From contig JAHDFG010000063.1 of the NCBI GenBank assembly GCA_020628265.1, positions 1 to 8,200 of the forward strand: DNA of 8,200 nucleotides, read 5' to 3'. Below are positions 6,835-8,200 of this stretch, piece after piece; position 1 is the stretch's first letter; each line of letters starts with the position of its first letter. This stretch comes from Pseudooctadecabacter sp. (lineage in GTDB: Bacteria > Pseudomonadota > Alphaproteobacteria > Rhodobacterales > Rhodobacteraceae). Position numbers and translations under genes: made by a program. The notes beneath the pieces are model-generated. The model did not search any database, had not been told where the DNA came from, and worked only from the letters and a program-made list of their open reading frames with translations.

Positions 6835-7980
6835 ATGAAGAAAACCCTGATCACAGCGCTCGCGCTGACCACGGCGCTGCCCACACTGGCAGCAAGCGAA
6901 ACCCTGACGATCTGGACCGGTGCGAACCGCGACAAGGACCAGCTCGAAGCGGCCGTTGCAGGTTTCACCGCCGATCTGGGCATTGATGTGGTCGTCGAGG
7001 TTGTGGACCCCGACCTGCCGCAGAAATTCCAGCAGGCCGCCGCCACAGGTGACGGCCCTGACATCGTCATGTGGGCGCACGACCGCTTTGGCGAATGGGC
7101 CGGTGGCGGCCTGATCCAGCCCGTCAGCCCCTCAGCCGCCTGGACCGATGGCGTCTTGGGATCGTCGCTGGACGCCGTGCAATTCGGCGGCTCCACTTGG
7201 GGCTATCCGGTGGCGGTTGAAGCCGTGACGCTGGTCTACAACAAGGACATGGTCGACACTCCACCTGCGTCCTTCGAAGGCCTCGCCGCTGCGGGCGACC
7301 CTGCAATTCTGTGGGACTACAACAACACCTATTTCACCATGCCGATGCTGATGGCAGGCGGTGGCTATGCCTTCCAGAAGGTCGATGGCGTCTATGACGG
7401 CACGACAACGGGCGTGAACACCGAAGGTGCGATTGCTGGGGCCGAAGTGCTCAAATCCCTCTTTGATGCAGGCGTCATGCCCGAAGGCGTGGACTACGGC
7501 GTCATGGACGGTGCCATGGCCAACGGCGACGTCGCGATGGTCCTCAACGGCCCATGGAGCTGGGGCGCCTACGCCGACGCTGGCATCAACGTGGGCGTCG
7601 CCCCGATCCCGACCGTGGGTGGTGAAGTCTCCCCGCCGTTCCTTGGGGTGCAGGCCCTTGGCATCAACGCCGCGTCTGAAAACGCGGACCTCGCCGCCGA
7701 ATTGATCGAAAACTACCTGCTGACCGACGAAGGTCTGGCCATCTGGAACGCGAACAGTGCCCTTGGTGCGCTGGCTGACGTCTCCGCTGCTGAGGCTCAG
7801 GACAACGAGTTGGTCTCCGGCATGCTTGAGGTCGCAGCAAACGGCATCCCGATGCCCTCCAACCCGGAAATGGGGGCCTTCTGGGCCGCTATGGGTCCGG
7901 CGCTGACGAACATCACCTCCGGTGCGGCGACGCCAGCAGAGGCGTTGAACGATGCGGCTGACCGCATCCTGAACAACTAA
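6835..7980 (+). CDS. malE: Periplasmic maltose/maltodextrin-binding protein (MalE-like)
   Basis: Substrate-binding protein of an ABC sugar importer, 381 aa. A Sec signal peptide, MKKTLITALALTTALPTLAA, has a likely cut after A19 or A20. The mature protein follows E. coli MalE closely: AATGDGPDIVMWAHDRFGEW at 69-88 (W80, D83, R84 match the sugar contacts W62, D65, R66), VAVEAVTLVYNKD at 126-138 (E129 matches E111), TYFTMPM with Y166 (Y155), NGPWSWG with W241 (W230), GINAASENADLA, ENYLLTDEGL at 292-301, and MGAFWAAM with W350 (W340). The acidic residue E153 of E. coli appears as N164. The start has GGGAGG 5 nt upstream (6824-6829) and lies 17 nt after the alpha-glucosidase stop. The frame is open further upstream, but that stretch lies inside the alpha-glucosidase gene and is not coding. 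Ligand preference within alpha-glucans is inferred. Confidence 0.93.
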   Translation: MKKTLITALALTTALPTLAASETLTIWTGANRDKDQLEAAVAGFTADLGIDVVVEVVDPDLPQKFQQAAATGDGPDIVMWAHDRFGEWAGGGLIQPVSPSAAWTDGVLGSSLDAVQFGGSTWGYPVAVEAVTLVYNKDMVDTPPASFEGLAAAGDPAILWDYNNTYFTMPMLMAGGGYAFQKVDGVYDGTTTGVNTEGAIAGAEVLKSLFDAGVMPEGVDYGVMDGAMANGDVAMVLNGPWSWGAYADAGINVGVAPIPTVGGEVSPPFLGVQALGINAASENADLAAELIENYLLTDEGLAIWNANSALGALADVSAAEAQDNELVSGMLEVAANGIPMPSNPEMGAFWAAMGPALTNITSGAATPAEALNDAADRILNN

Positions 7981-7988
7981 AGACCAAG

Positions 7989-8011
7989 GGGGCGGCGTTT
8001 CGCGCCGCCCC
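7989..8011 (+). terminator. GC-rich stem-loop between malE and malF (attenuator or mRNA stabiliser)
   Basis: GGGGCGGCG at 7989-7997 pairs perfectly with CGCCGCCCC at 8003-8011 around a 5-nt loop, with one more G-U pair outside. It starts 9 nt after the malE stop and ends 8 nt before the malF ATG. No T-run follows, so a classical full terminator is unlikely. By position it matches the malE-malF hairpins (REP elements) of E. coli, which keep malE mRNA more abundant than the permease message. Confidence 0.7.
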
Positions 8012-8019
8012 TCCTGACC

Positions 8020-8200
8020 ATGACAAGCATCACTGATACTCCGGCTGATCAGCGCTCGGCCCTGCCCCGCCTTTTGATGGTGGCTGTCGTCTGTGTCGTC
8101 CTGCTGGCCTGTGCTTTCTACCTCTATCAGATCGCGCAGCCGCTCTTCGGGGCGATCATGCTGGCGCTGGCCACGGGCTTTGCCATCATCTTTGGCTCGT
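8020..8200 (+). CDS. malF: Maltose ABC transporter permease MalF, N-terminal part, cut by the right edge
   Basis: Inner-membrane permease subunit, 60 codons in view from the ATG at 8020-8022. After a short polar start (MTSITDTPADQRSALPR) come two hydrophobic segments, LLMVAVVCVVLLACAFYLY at about 18-36 and LFGAIMLALATGFAIIFG at about 42-59. This two-helix N-terminus before the permease core resembles E. coli MalF, which also opens with extra helices; most related sugar permeases have only one. No Shine-Dalgarno is visible: the bases just before the ATG are pyrimidine-rich (CCTCCTGACC). The frame is open back to the malE stop but offers no better start. The gene probably continues beyond the window to malG. 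Identity rests on the helix pattern and on following malE. Confidence 0.85.
   Translation, partial: MTSITDTPADQRSALPRLLMVAVVCVVLLACAFYLYQIAQPLFGAIMLALATGFAIIFGS

Noticed and set aside
8010..8015. CCTCCT just before malF as an anti-Shine-Dalgarno that could pair with upstream ribosome sites
   Set aside because: It resembles the 16S tail, but pairing with the malE site (6824-6829) would be short and more than 1 kb away; nothing else supports it.

Overview
The window is GC-rich, densely coded DNA from what is probably an alphaproteobacterium, most likely of the Rhodobacterales/Roseobacter type. That placement is an inference from the ureDABC gene order, the GC-rich codon use, and the LacI/ABC/alpha-glucosidase sugar locus. 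No rRNA, tRNA, mobile element or CRISPR array is visible. Both edges cut through genes.

Left half, minus strand. A urease operon reads right to left as ureD (ending at 1972), ureA, ureB and ureC. ureC runs off the left edge and lacks its C-terminal part. Spacing is very tight (1, 15 and 1 nt), and all metal-binding and catalytic residues of UreC that fall in the window are intact. Ni-insertion genes ureE/F/G would be expected beyond position 1.

Centre, minus strand. A LacI-family repressor and a MalK/UgpC-type ABC ATPase overlap by one base (TGATG) and form a short operon. It points towards ureD, from which it is separated by about 138 nt with no convincing terminator.

Right half, plus strand. 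Divergent from the repressor lies a GH13 alpha-glucosidase, then a periplasmic binding protein that closely resembles E. coli MalE. Next comes a strong GC hairpin, then the first 60 codons of a MalF-like permease that is cut by the right edge. malG is expected next.

The 140-nt divergent control region (5061-5200) carries a perfect 16-bp palindrome at 5137-5152 and a near-copy at 5070-5085, 67 bp apart centre to centre. Both have the central CG typical of LacI-family operators. An outward-facing pair of GATAACGTC boxes may be the -10 regions of the two promoters.

Together the sugar genes make a maltose/maltodextrin uptake and cleavage unit: MalE captures the sugar, MalF (with MalG) and MalK import it, the cytoplasmic alpha-glucosidase cuts it to glucose, and the LacI protein controls both arms. 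These are recognisable families. The new information lies in the regulatory layout rather than in an unknown system.
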